NCBI RefSeq assembly: GCF_000321225.1
Contig: NW_004451878.1
Coordinates: forward strand, 198,410-262,409
DNA: 64,000 nt
Direction: 5' to 3'
Origin: Odobenus rosmarus divergens
Lineage: Eukaryota > Chordata > Mammalia > Carnivora > Odobenidae
Below are positions 9,662 to 19,748 of this stretch, piece by piece. The translations under genes and the position numbers were made by a program. Each line of letters starts with the position of its first letter. The first letter of the stretch is position 1. The notes under the pieces are model-generated. The model had not been told where the DNA came from and made no database searches. It saw nothing but the letters and a program-made list of their open reading frames with translations.

Positions 9662-9992
9662 CCTTGCCCTCGGGGGCAGCCTTGCCACGGAGGTCACAGA
9701 GCAAGAGTCATTCCATCCCAGGGACTGCATGACACCATGTAACCTCCGACGTGTATTTAAACGTGTATAGCTTAATCTGGATTAAACATGAGCAAGCGCG
9801 CGGGGTCCTTTGCTGTTGGCTTCTAGTCCTAGTGATCATTGGATGCATGACCGAGGGGCAGGGCTGGTGAGGCGCCTCCGCGGGGGGGGGAAGGCAGGCG
9901 CTCTCACCGCTCACGATGTAGCCTGGCTCCAGCCCTCGAAAACAGCTTACCCTCTAAGACTAATTTTGAAATAAAACTTCATTTAATTAATA
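9662..9992 (+). other. FEZ1: FEZ1 3' UTR
   Basis: This is about 330 bases from the stop to the likely cleavage site, 15-25 bases past AATAAA. A weaker ATTAAA at 9781-9786 could give a shorter UTR. The right boundary is an estimate. Confidence 0.8.
9970..9975 (+). terminator. FEZ1: FEZ1 poly(A) signal AATAAA
   Basis: A canonical hexamer (tttgAATAAAacttc context, allowing for an overlapping A) lies about 310 bp after the stop. It is followed by T-rich sequence, and no better signal occurs before the SINE at 10674. Confidence 0.8.
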
Positions 9993-10671
9993 TTCTTCAT
10001 GTGCCCCGGAGTGTGGTCTGTCATACCTGGAGAAAGGCTGCGGAGCTGCCTTTGCGAGACGTCCCGGGGCCTACGGCAGATGGCCGGGCATGGAGGGACC
10101 CGAGTGTGGGCCCCCCTCGCCGTGGGCTGTGGGGGCGCTGCATGGGGTACAGTCAGAAAGAGCAGGCCATCCACAGACCCCCGAGATCTCGCTGCTTGGC
10201 AACTGTAAAGGGAGCTGCGCAATGTGTTCTAGGAACTACTGACGGGGGGGGGAGGGGTGTCAGACCAGCGGGGGATGGGGAAGTTAGCAGTGAGTCTTGA
10301 GGCGCAGCCCATGCCTCCTGCTGAGATGGCCACACTGGCCCTTGCCAGACCCTCTGTGGGGACCTGGAGGCTCGGGGGCTGGAGGGAGTCAGCTCTGCTA
10401 GCAAGCCCAGCTTGGGGGATTGCGGCCGTTGCCCCAACGCCCCAGTGACCTCGGGGAATGGTGTCCTGTGGCCATGTGCGCCCTCCCCTGCCCTTCCTGC
10501 AGCCCCAGAGGTCCGACTCCTGGGTGCTTTGCTGCTCCTGGGACCAGCAGGTGACTGTTGTCCTCACACCTGGATGCTGCCTTGATTTCACCACAGCCAG
10601 AGCTCGGAACTCGCTTGGCTTCCATCTTCTGGCTTGAATGACAAGAGCCCCCATGAATTCCCGCAACCCCA

Positions 10672-10864
10672 TCTTTTTTTTTTTTTAAGATTTTATTTAT
10701 TTATTTGACAGAGAGAGAGAGAATGAGCAAGGGGGGAAAGGCAGAGGGAGGAAGCAGGCTCCCCGCTGAGCAGGGAGCCCGATGCGGGGCTCGATCCCAG
10801 GACCCTGTGATCATGATCTGAGCCGGAGGCAGACGCTTAACCGACTGAGCCACTCAGGCGCCTC
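10672..10864 (-). mobile_element. CAN SINE
   Basis: The antisense copy runs from oligo-T/aagattttatttattt to gccactcaggcgcctc. The flanks 'ccgcaaccccatctt' and 'ccacagccccatctt' form an imperfect target-site duplication. Confidence 0.94.
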
Positions 10865-11699
10865 TCCACAGCCCCATCTTCAAACAAAAACCTTTATGGA
10901 GCCCTTGCCATGTGCCTGCTGCTGACCCTATCAGGTCATAACTGAGTGTCCCAGAGGGGAGGAGGCAATGGTGTCGCCCAGGTTTTATGGAGAGGAGAGC
11001 AGCCAGCAGCGATGTTCAGAAGGGGTAGAGTCAGACTGACCCCCTGCACTCGCTCTTCGTATGGCATTTGCTTTAACCGAACGTGCCAAACAGAAAGCCA
11101 TACTTTATCACACCGGCGGCTCCACGGGAGGCTGTGGGTCGACGTGGGTGACAGTAGAAGGCATCCCTGGTGCCTTGCCTCTCACTTCTTGGGCCTCTGC
11201 TTTTCTGGGAGCAGGGCTGCCGAGCAGGAGCCATCTTAGCTTGGGGTGAGGGGGCCCTAGTCCTCCAGGGAAGCTGCCCGGTGCCTGCAGGTCTAGCTCA
11301 GGCATCCACCTGGAGCAGAATGTCTACGTGGATAGAGCCCTGGCTGCTGTGGGAGAATCGAAGCAACCACAGGCACCCATGCAGATCCTTAGGGGCCAAC
11401 ACTGACGCGTCCCAGTGCTTTGACAGAAGGAGATGACTTCAGTTCTGCATTCATTGGCACGGTGGTTAGGGATGCAAAGGGTCACTGGGGGCACCAGGTC
11501 ATTTGCCGGCTGTGGGGTTTTTCACCCGTCTCAGCAAAAGGGAAGCAGAGAATCCTCCAGAGCTTTTCTTCCTGCCTTGCATTTGTCAGATCTGGGTCAG
11601 CCCCTCCTTCCCTCAGTGTATCCTGCCGGCAGGTGTCTGAGGCAGCAGAGACAAGCTAATCAAAGTTGCTGGCAGTTAAAAATAAATCTCAAGTGTCAG

Positions 11700-12190
11700 G
11701 GATACACTCACGCTAGAGGAGGTGAGCGGGCAAAGGTGAGGACGGTGGCTCCTCCCGCCTCGCCTTTCGTCGGCATCAGCAGTCTTGGCGGGAGCGCCAG
11801 GTCCGACGGTCGTGGTTGTGCACGGCCCTTTCTTCTATCCTTGCTCCTCAGCGGGGGGAGCTGTGAGAAACGCCCCGGCCCAGACCCCCCACATCAGAAT
11901 CTGCGTTGTCACTAGCTCTCCAGGCCATCGGTATCTGCGTTAAGGCTCGGAGCAGCTGTGCGTGGCGGCTGAACCTGAGGGCGAAGTGTGGTGCTCAGGT
12001 GAACGCGATTCCCCGCCCCCAGCATTCCCCTCTGCTCATCCTTCCGGTTACAGAGGCGCGGGGGAGGCGCCCCAAGGTGGACTGACGCCTCAGACTGCGG
12101 GCGGCCCTCGTGGCCAAACGCAAGTCCAGTCTCGGCTGGCCGCACACAGCGAGGGTACCGGGGGGCCCGAGTCTGCGGGCAGCCTCCTCA
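11700..12190. promoter_or_regulatory. Orphan CpG island (intergenic)
   Basis: I counted about 41 CpG dinucleotides in 11701-12180 at roughly 60% G+C. Observed/expected is therefore near 0.9, well above the usual 0.6 threshold and unlike the CpG-poor surroundings. No exon or ORF pattern marks a gene start. It lies between two gene 3' ends, so it is not a promoter of either. It may be an enhancer, an unannotated ncRNA promoter or a GC-rich relic. Confidence 0.55.
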
Positions 12191-12869
12191 GTAGGTAGCA
12201 GGCGGGCTTTGAGGGACGTGTTAAAGGCTCCCAGGGTGGCTTTGGCCGAGTGTCATGTGATCAAGTCCGGGTAAGGAAACTCCACGGTAGAGCCAGACAC
12301 CAGCCTTCGTTTATGTGGGGTTGAGACAAACAACCACGTGGGGACAAGCTGCTTTCCAAACATTCCCTGGCCTCGTCTCTCTTTCAGGAGGGGAACAGGT
12401 GTGATAACTCGGCAGGAAAAGCTAACAGGGAAGAGTGTTGTGGCCCCAACGTTTGTGGGATAAATTGGCTTTGAAAAATTAAAGAGAGCTTTTTCGTGCC
12501 TGCTGGACGGTCTGGAGGATGACTTTATCTAGCTGGTGGCTAGGGAAGAAGAGATGTGGTTGGTCAGTGAGGAGGTGCATCCTGCAGGTGTCTCAGGAGG
12601 AACCATAAATCAGGTTCTGACGAGCACCCAGTCCTTCCGTGCCTGCTGCAAGCACCCGCAGTGTCCTGCCTCCCACCTCACCCAGGCCCCGCGGCACTGG
12701 GGGTCTCACCAAAGGCCAAGAGCAGGGAGGAACCCGGGGGCGCCCAGCCTGCCTTGCAGCAGGAGCACAAAATGGGGAGAGGTAAGTCCCATCACTGAGC
12801 CAGCCTCCGTGATTAGCATGCGTGGAGGGCAGAGTAATTAAATGCTGCTCTTGGAGAAGAGACTTGCGT

Positions 12870-13220
12870 TCTTGATGGCACCTGATTATTTATTTCCTCG
12901 AGAGGATGAGAGGATAGTCTCCAGGCCTTCTGTCTGAGCCTCAGCTTTGCTCTCCTCCTCCCTCGCGAAGGGACGGGAAGCAGAGGCCCCTCTGCTGACC
13001 AGAAAGGTGCCTTGGCTTCGTATCAATGCCTTTCTTTTAAAAGAACAATGAGCCACCTTAGCCCACAGCCCAGCAGCTCCACACCCCGCCCAAGCCCTCA
13101 TGCATATTCATCCTGCTTCAAAGAGCACAGCATGGAATATGCAAATTGGCCAGGCAGGAGCTGGTTGGCATTTTGATAATAGCTTTGTCTGAAAAACCCC
13201 AGAGACACATGCACATCTAG
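12870..13220. promoter_or_regulatory. Putative conserved non-coding block with octamer motif
   Basis: The unique AT/GC-mixed block contains a perfect POU octamer ATGCAAAT at 13139-13146. A second POU-like word, CATGCATATTCAT, is at 13099-13111. Homeobox/HMG-like words (GATTATTTATTT, TGATAATAGCTTTGTC) flank them. There is no repeat signature. The regulatory role is inferred from motif density only. Confidence 0.35.
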
Positions 13221-13949
13221 TTCCTCTCTCCCTCCCTCTGTCTCTTGCCCCTACGCTAGTGTCCCCCTCCTCATTCTCTCTTCCACCCTACAACCTGCCT
13301 GACGGCAGCAAAGTTCATCGCAGGACCGCAGAAGCAAGTTAGCGGAAGAGCGGGGGTCTGGGTTCCAGTCTGGAGCATTTCTACCCCCCCTCCTCCCTCC
13401 TCCTCCAACAGAGTCACGCTGGTGTTCTCCCTGTGGAGGGTTGCCCTGTCTGACAGTGCCCCTGGGCTGCCGGCCCGTCCACTCTGTCTGGGGACACATT
13501 CTCTTGCCATCTCCCTTCCAACCTGGTTTTGCCCTTACTCTCGGCAGTCAAGCCTAAGAGCCCAAGAGCCTAGCCTTGTCCTCTGGATGGGAGGGAAGGA
13601 GTCACCTCACGGGTAGGAGAGGAGGCTTGGATGTCAGCTGTCATCACTGACAGATCGCCGGGCCTCAGTGGTTCCCAACCCCACGCCGCGGTCTCTACAA
13701 CACATCCAAGCAGCCGTCAGCCACTGGCCAATTGGCCTTGCTGTTGTCCACTTCTTTATCCCAGTTTGTGGATGGCCAACGGCAGCCTCTTCTCTGAGAT
13801 GAGCTCTGGGGGCCCCCCTTCCAAAGCACAGCTCCTAGAAAAGTGTGCAGAGGTCCGGTCCCTCCCCCCACCCCATCCCCTGCTCCTCCCCCAGATGTAG
13901 TCGCTCCAGTGAGGAGCTGGTGGGCTCCGGGGTAGGTGCTCTGCTGGGT

Positions 13950-14093
13950 TGGGGGAAGCAGGCTAAGGTTTGGATGCGGACTCCACACTGAGCATGGAGC
14001 CCAAAGTGGGGCTCGATCCCACGAGCCCGGGATCGCGATCGGAGCCGAAACCAAGGGTCGGACGCTCAACTGACTGCACCACCCGGCGCCCCC
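13950..14093 (-). mobile_element. Degenerate CAN-type tRNA SINE
   Basis: The antisense body 'gagcccaaagtggggctcgatccca' and head 'ctgcaccacccggcgcccc' are recognisable but diverged. The A-rich tail is largely lost. It is older than the other SINEs here. Confidence 0.8.
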
Positions 14094-14114
14094 ATGTTAG
14101 CTAAATAATTTTTG

Positions 14115-14250
14115 AGACAATAATTTCTCTGAGCCCCAGTTTCCTCATTTTAAAAATGGGAATACTAAGATCAGTAATTCTCCCAGGGTTATTCTGAATA
14201 CAGTGTCTTGCATATATGCTAAACGCTCAGTAAATTGTACTTTTTACTAG
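14115..14250 (+). mobile_element. MIR element
   Basis: The words 'gccccagtttcctcattttaaaaatggg', 'cagtgtcttgcatatatgctaaacgctcagtaaat' follow MIR sense order. The 5' tRNA-like part is missing. Confidence 0.75.
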
Positions 14251-15849
14251 TAAGCTTCAAGGAACATAGAGAAAGGGCTGGGCGCTGTGGCCTTTCTATT
14301 GTTGGGGACCTGATCATGTTTTCAATCCCGTAGGCTCAGAGGAGCTGAAAACAAGACAAGAGAAGGAGTGGGCTATTCCCCTAAACTCAGCCTTACCCCC
14401 TACCCTCTGTCCTCAGTAAATCCTGCTTTCTGGTGGCCCAGTGAGTACTGGCACCTGCTGGTTCCACAGCCTGTGGCCTCCGGGCACCCCTGGACAAGGA
14501 GACAAAGCAAAGAGGCAGGAGCTGGGTCATATTCTGATTTCTCAGCAGGTTCATTCAAGGGGAGTGGTGAGGAGGGAGGGTGCAAAGTCCCATGTATTTT
14601 TGCACTTAGCGAAAAGATTCTATTTTCACTGCTAAGGAGCCAAGTAGAGAGACAGAAGAGGAAACACACAGACCACCCCAGACCCAGAGAAGCCTCATGT
14701 GCCTTATGATTAGGCCAGACAGGTGGGAACGTGAGGACTAGTTCAAGAGATTCGAGAAAGGCATTGCAGGTCTCCTAAAATGCTGCTCCCCACATATTCA
14801 CTAAGCCTTGAAGACCACATTTAACCAGTCTGGAGAGGTTCTGCTTCTTTGGGCTGTCTCCAGAAGGCAGATCTGGGAACCTGGTGGAAGGCAGAGGGAT
14901 TGAGTGGCTCTGTGTACAATGTAGCCTTTCTGCCTGGGAGGCATGGGGCTCCTGGAAGGCTGGGGGTGGGCGGTAAAGGCAGATGACAACATACGGTGTG
15001 TGTGTTCCTATATGGGTCGAGCAGGTTGGGTTTCCTGACCCTCTCTGGGCTAAGAAATGATTTTTTTGCCTCTCGGCTTGGATCCCTGCTGTGGACAAAC
15101 ACCCCTGGGAGGGGCAATACTCAGAGCATCAGGCATTTTCTGCTCAGGGCACCTGCTACCTCGGACCCTTTTCTGAAATCGGGCCTGGGTGAGGCAGGGG
15201 TTCAGAATCGCTGGGGTGCTGTCTACAGTGCACCTACCTTGGTCCGAGCCCGGGAGACTCTGATTTAGCGGAGAACAGAACTTGGGAGCTTGCAGCTCCA
15301 GATGGCCGCCCAGCAATTCTAGGTGTTCCGGGCCCAGAGCTCCTGGGTGGGGCTGCACCAGAGGCAAGGATGCCGCGGGCCCCGAGGTGCTGGGAGATTC
15401 CAGCACGAGAGCCAACTTACTCCATCTCCTTCCAAAACGTGACCCCGAGTGGATACACAGTGAGACCCCGTCAGAAGGGCAGCAGAAGCGTGAAGCCCCC
15501 TGGCTGCTGGAAGCCTGGACGGTGATGTCAATCTCAGCTTCTCCAGCAGGGGTGGGGGGCTGTCCAGAGAGAGGAGCAGTCCCCGCACCCCCCCCCCGGA
15601 GAAGCTGGGGACCCACGTCATCATCCGCAGGACTAGTTTCATGGAGCATCAACTGAGGGGAGCTTAGCGACCATCTCCTCTAACCCCTCAATGTGCAAGT
15701 GAGGAAGTTAACTTAGATGGTCCGTGTGTGTCTGAGGGGGAGCTCTTAGCAGAGTCTTGACCAAATCCTGAAGAACCCAGGGCTCTCCCTCTCCCTGCAA
15801 AGGAGCATGGGAGGCCCGCGGTGGGGGGGGGGGGTGCGGAGCCAGCCTT

Positions 15850-16345
15850 AAATGAGTTCCGTGTAATGAAAATTTTGCAATGCTATGGGAGAAACCACCA
15901 CCCTGAAATTCACAAAATAACAGGTGGATGTGAGATATGCACACCTGACGTGAGTTCTCTGACTAATGCTTGGGTGTAATAACATGAAAAAAAAATCTGA
16001 AAATGAAAAGGTATAATGAGATATACACAACTGAAGGGAATTGTCTTAAATGGCTGATTGTAATGAGATGTACATAAATTGTAAGGCTTGTAATGAAATG
16101 AAAAAAATATTCTTGCCTGATAATACTGGGTGTAATGTCTACACCTGAAATAAGTCGTCTCACCGCGCTGAGTGTAATGAGATGCACATAATTTTAAAGA
16201 GTGTAATGAGATGAAAAATAAATCAAACACTTGTCTTAAAATGAAAGATGTACAAAGATGCACACACCTGAAGGGCATTGTCCTAAATGGGTTTGCTTTA
16301 ATGAGATGCATTTAATTTGCAAGGGGGCTAAATGAGATTGGCCCA
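15850..16345. repeat. Diverged nested tandem repeat (~118-bp unit, TGTAATGAGATG sub-motif)
   Basis: A TGTAATGAGATG-like word recurs at about 15861, 15926, 15973, 16011, 16059, 16089, 16131, 16171, 16200, 16248, 16296 and 16326. From 16011 the spacings cycle roughly 48-30-42, 40-29-48, 48-30, giving a higher-order unit of 111-126 bp. Each long unit also carries an ACACCTGAAGGGAATTGTC-like word. The copies are strongly diverged. I do not recognise a named repeat family. An open frame on the - strand (133 codons) is a by-product of the repeat and shows the same periodicity. Confidence 0.8.
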
Positions 16346-16684
16346 GGAAAGGCTGAGAAATATAAAACTATAAGATATGTACGCTTGAAAGTGGTATAGT
16401 AAGATCTGCTTTATCTGTGGGATGGAAATAAGATGTCAGAGTGGAAATGCACAGAGTATGACGCGATCGATCGGCATTCTCTCTGCCAGTCCTCCATGAT
16501 CCCTCGCCCGTGAGACTCTGCAAAGTTGAATTGCCCTCTCTCCCCTGTATGATGCCAGGTACCTAGTAGACACCTGCGAATCTCACTGGCTGAATAATGG
16601 GGTTGCAGTGTATATAGCGAAAGGAAGTTAAGGGAGCAGCTATAAACAAGTAATTTCTAAAAGGCAACATAAAACCATTTCTTT

Positions 16685-16875
16685 TCTTTTTTTGAGAGGA
16701 GAGGGCGGGGGGTGGGGGGAAGGAAGAGGCAGAGGGAGGGAGAGAAAGAATCTTAAACAGGCTCCATACCCAGCACAGAGCCCATGGCAGAGCTGGATCT
16801 CACGACCCTGAGATCATGACCTGAGCCAAAATTGAGGGTCCGCTGCTTACACGACTGAGCCACACAGGTGCTCCA
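16685..16875 (-). mobile_element. Diverged CAN-type SINE
   Basis: The antisense copy contains 'gctggatctcacgaccctgagatcatgacctgagcc' and ends 'gactgagccacacaggtgctcc'. Its A-rich tail has eroded to ctttttttgaga. It is an older insertion than the copies with exact duplications. Confidence 0.88.
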
Positions 16876-17689
16876 AAAACTATTTTCTGAGAGTAGTGTT
16901 TCTCAAAATCCTTAAGCATCTCGCCTTGGAGTCTGGGAAAAAGTTGGTCACGGGATCGAATCTGCGTATAACAAGCAACCCTGGCAGGTTATATGCCCCA
17001 GGGTTAATGTTTGCCTGTAGAGGCCAGGTAGGCAGGTGACAAGAGTGAAGATGCCTGATGAGGGACACAGGCATACTTTGCAATGAAAGGTAGGAATATC
17101 TTCTCTTCCACAGATACGTTCTCTCGGATTTTTTTTTTTTCAAAGGCAGAGCCTCTTGGACTGTTTTGTTTTATCACACTTGATGGAGCAGTGGGTATGG
17201 AGAAATAGTTCCTCTCTTAAAAGCAAGAATGCAGATACTGGAAGGAAAGTCAAAAAAAAAAAAAGGAAAAAAATAAAAGGGAGTGGGGAGCATAATTAAC
17301 CAATGAGCCAACCAAGCAGTGATGACCTGACCTGAACGTGGCAAGTGGCACTCATTGTCAATGTTGGGGAGACCACATGGATGGCCAATGTCGTGACAGC
17401 CTGGATAGCACATCATAAGGGGTAGCAATGATTCGATTACACCCTGCTGTGGCTGTGTAGGAATATAGGTCCTGAGTTGCAGTTCTCTACCTTTTAAATG
17501 TTGGCACAAAAAGTTTTAGAAACAATATTGGGTCCAAACAAAACATATCTGGGAGCTGTATTTGATCCGAACGCCACATCGGACCTGAGAGTCTTGTTTG
17601 CAACTCTGAACGATCACGTTTGAGCTCACTGGACCAGGATGAGGTCATATTTTAACCATTAGGAGAATGTTACCAACACACATTCAGTC

Positions 17690-17825
17690 TCAGTGTTTTC
17701 CTAGGATGTGTAAACTCCCTGAAGGCAAGAAATTTGTCTTTGTTGATCACAGTTGTATCCTCTGTATCGGGAACTGCCTGAGACAGAGTCGGTGCTCAGT
17801 AAATACACATCGGGTGAATGAGTGA
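17690..17825 (+). mobile_element. L2 3' end
   Basis: The order 'gtaaactccctgaaggcaagaa', 'cacagttgtatcctctgtatc', 'gtgctcagtaaatacacatc', 'gggtgaatgagtgag' is the L2 3'-terminal pattern. Confidence 0.75.
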
Positions 17826-18477
17826 GTGTGACAGAACCATTGCCCTCATCTGGCCATGTTCAAGGTAGCAGAGGGATCTCTTGGTCAAGGCAGTATAGCT
17901 CTTGCTCCGGCCATCAGCTCCCAGGAGCAGGAAGCTTCCAACCTGATAGGTCTGCCCTGCTGGGATAGGGTTTGGGGCCAGAAGTCTGCTGGCCTGGTTT
18001 CCAGGGTCCTGACACCAGCACCCAGTCCCCTCCTGCGTTGTCCCTTTTCTCGTACTTCCACAGGGACGGTGGCACATCTTCTCCGTGGGTTGGGTAGGAC
18101 TTGGTCATGCACGGAGAGAGAGGTGGCTTCCACATCTCAAATGGTTTGGGAAACCCCCCTTTCATTGGTGGCATGGTTGAAAAGCTGCCAGAACTTGATG
18201 GAAAAACTGAGGAAGGGGTGAGAGAGGCTGGGGCAGCTACTCTGTAATTTCTTAGAAGAGTGTTGCATAGACTGTGTTTTGTGGAATACCAGTAAAACTC
18301 GAATAGATATTACTTGAAAAAAAAAAGGCAAATAAATCTGGAGAACAGGATAAACAGATTTCTTCCTGCAGGACTCCTCATGAGCCTTTACTACACTAGT
18401 GTGTCTTATGGAACCCCACCAGCAAAATAGAATATGCAGTTCATCCTAGATTAATTTGGCCTGGCCATTTTTTTTTT

Positions 18478-18490
18478 TTTTTTTTTTTTG
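18478..18490. repeat. Poly-T tract
   Basis: An uninterrupted T run (about 22 bases in all, starting a few bases before 18470) lies near 18468-18490. It has no visible SINE or LINE body next to it. Confidence 0.8.
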
Positions 18491-19489
18491 ATGGCATGTC
18501 TTTTAACCTTGTCTTCCTTGGAAAACACTTCTTTGAAAGTCTGCTGGTTTCCCAGCTCTGGGAGGTGGGGCTCTAAGGTACGATCTTCTTGCGGGTCTTG
18601 AGACTTTCTTACTGCCTAGCGGTGGGGGTCTCTGTTTGCAGACTCTCTTGGTATGACGGGAGGCTTGGGCTCTTTGAGAGCGGTGACCTAGGGAGCAGTC
18701 ATCAGGGCTGCGTGCAGGCCCATTTTGCCCATGTGAGCACTCCCTTCCCCACCTTCAGCCTGGCTGGAGGGTGTCCACAGGTAAGTGCAGACTCCCCAGC
18801 CTTTGTGAATGTGAACAAGGGATGGCCCCTCTTGCTCCTAAACCGGTGCCCTGGACATCTCACCAACAGTGCCCAGATAAGGAAAACTCTGGGCTGAAGG
18901 TAACAGGAAAGCTTGCTTACTTGGGGTCAGGAGCTGTGCCTAAGTTTCCACTTGCCCCCGGGGGATACAGTGCTGAGCCCTGGGGTTCAAAAGGCAGGCT
19001 CCTCTCTGGACACAGCTCTAGGATTTTAAAAGTGGCATCAAGACTTCCTCTCCTTTCCAATTCCTGGGCCCTGGGTGGACGTGGGAGAACTAGGGGAGGG
19101 GCAGTGGTGCCACCAGCTTTAAGGATGAAAACCCTTGGAGCCTAGGATGCCTCAGGGAAAAGCAAAGGCCTTTGAGGGAGGTAGGGTATGGTGCACGAGG
19201 GGACCACATTCTGAGCGCGCCACTGCTATGGGGGAGAATTGCCAGGAGAGGGCAGTGCAGAGCGTCCTCCGGTCTCCTCTCCCTAATCTCTTTGTCTTTG
19301 AGCCGGACATGTATGCAGTGAGTGTGCCAAACGTGGCTGTCTTCTTGCCCAGACAGGTAAACTGAGGTCACTCAGAAAGCCCTCTACCTTGTTCCCTGCC
19401 ATGGGTATTTAGTTCAACAAGAGGTAGGCTGAGGCCTCCAAATTTTCTCTGGTCCAAGGTCCCACTAACCACTAACCATGGAAAAAGAA

Positions 19490-19679
19490 CTGCGCACCAG
19501 AATTATGGTAGGTAATAAGATTTACTGAAAACTTCTCGGCCACATTCAGTACTGGTTTGGTGGATACATCAGAAGGAGGTTGCATAACATTAGGCAGGTG
19601 GAGGGGCTGGGAGGAGGGTGTGTGGGCATGTGTGCGGGTGTGCCTGTGCTGGGTGTGTCGCTGTCCAAAGGGGTAGGTG

Positions 19680-19748
<69 letters not shown>

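Larger units (their letters stand above)
9995..19490. other. Intergenic region between convergent FEZ1 and PKNOX2
   Basis: No protein-coding exon is detectable on either strand. Contents are a GC/CpG-rich patch at 10000-10150, CAN SINEs (10674, 13950, 16685), an orphan CpG island (11700-12190) and an octamer-containing block (12870-13220). There is also a MIR (14115), a nested tandem repeat (15850-16345), an L2 end (17690) and a T22 tract near 18478. Stretches 14260-15800 and 18000-19490 look unique, with no recognisable element. Confidence 0.8.

Noticed and set aside
15050..15652. 200-codon - strand frame and overlapping frames
   Set aside because: The sequence is GC-rich intergenic DNA. 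Several overlapping frames on both strands are equally open and none carries a domain or splice partner.
15910..16311. 133-codon - strand frame with internally repeated amino-acid pattern
   Set aside because: The protein periodicity simply reflects the underlying ~118-bp DNA repeat. There is no start context and no stop-free extension in other copies.
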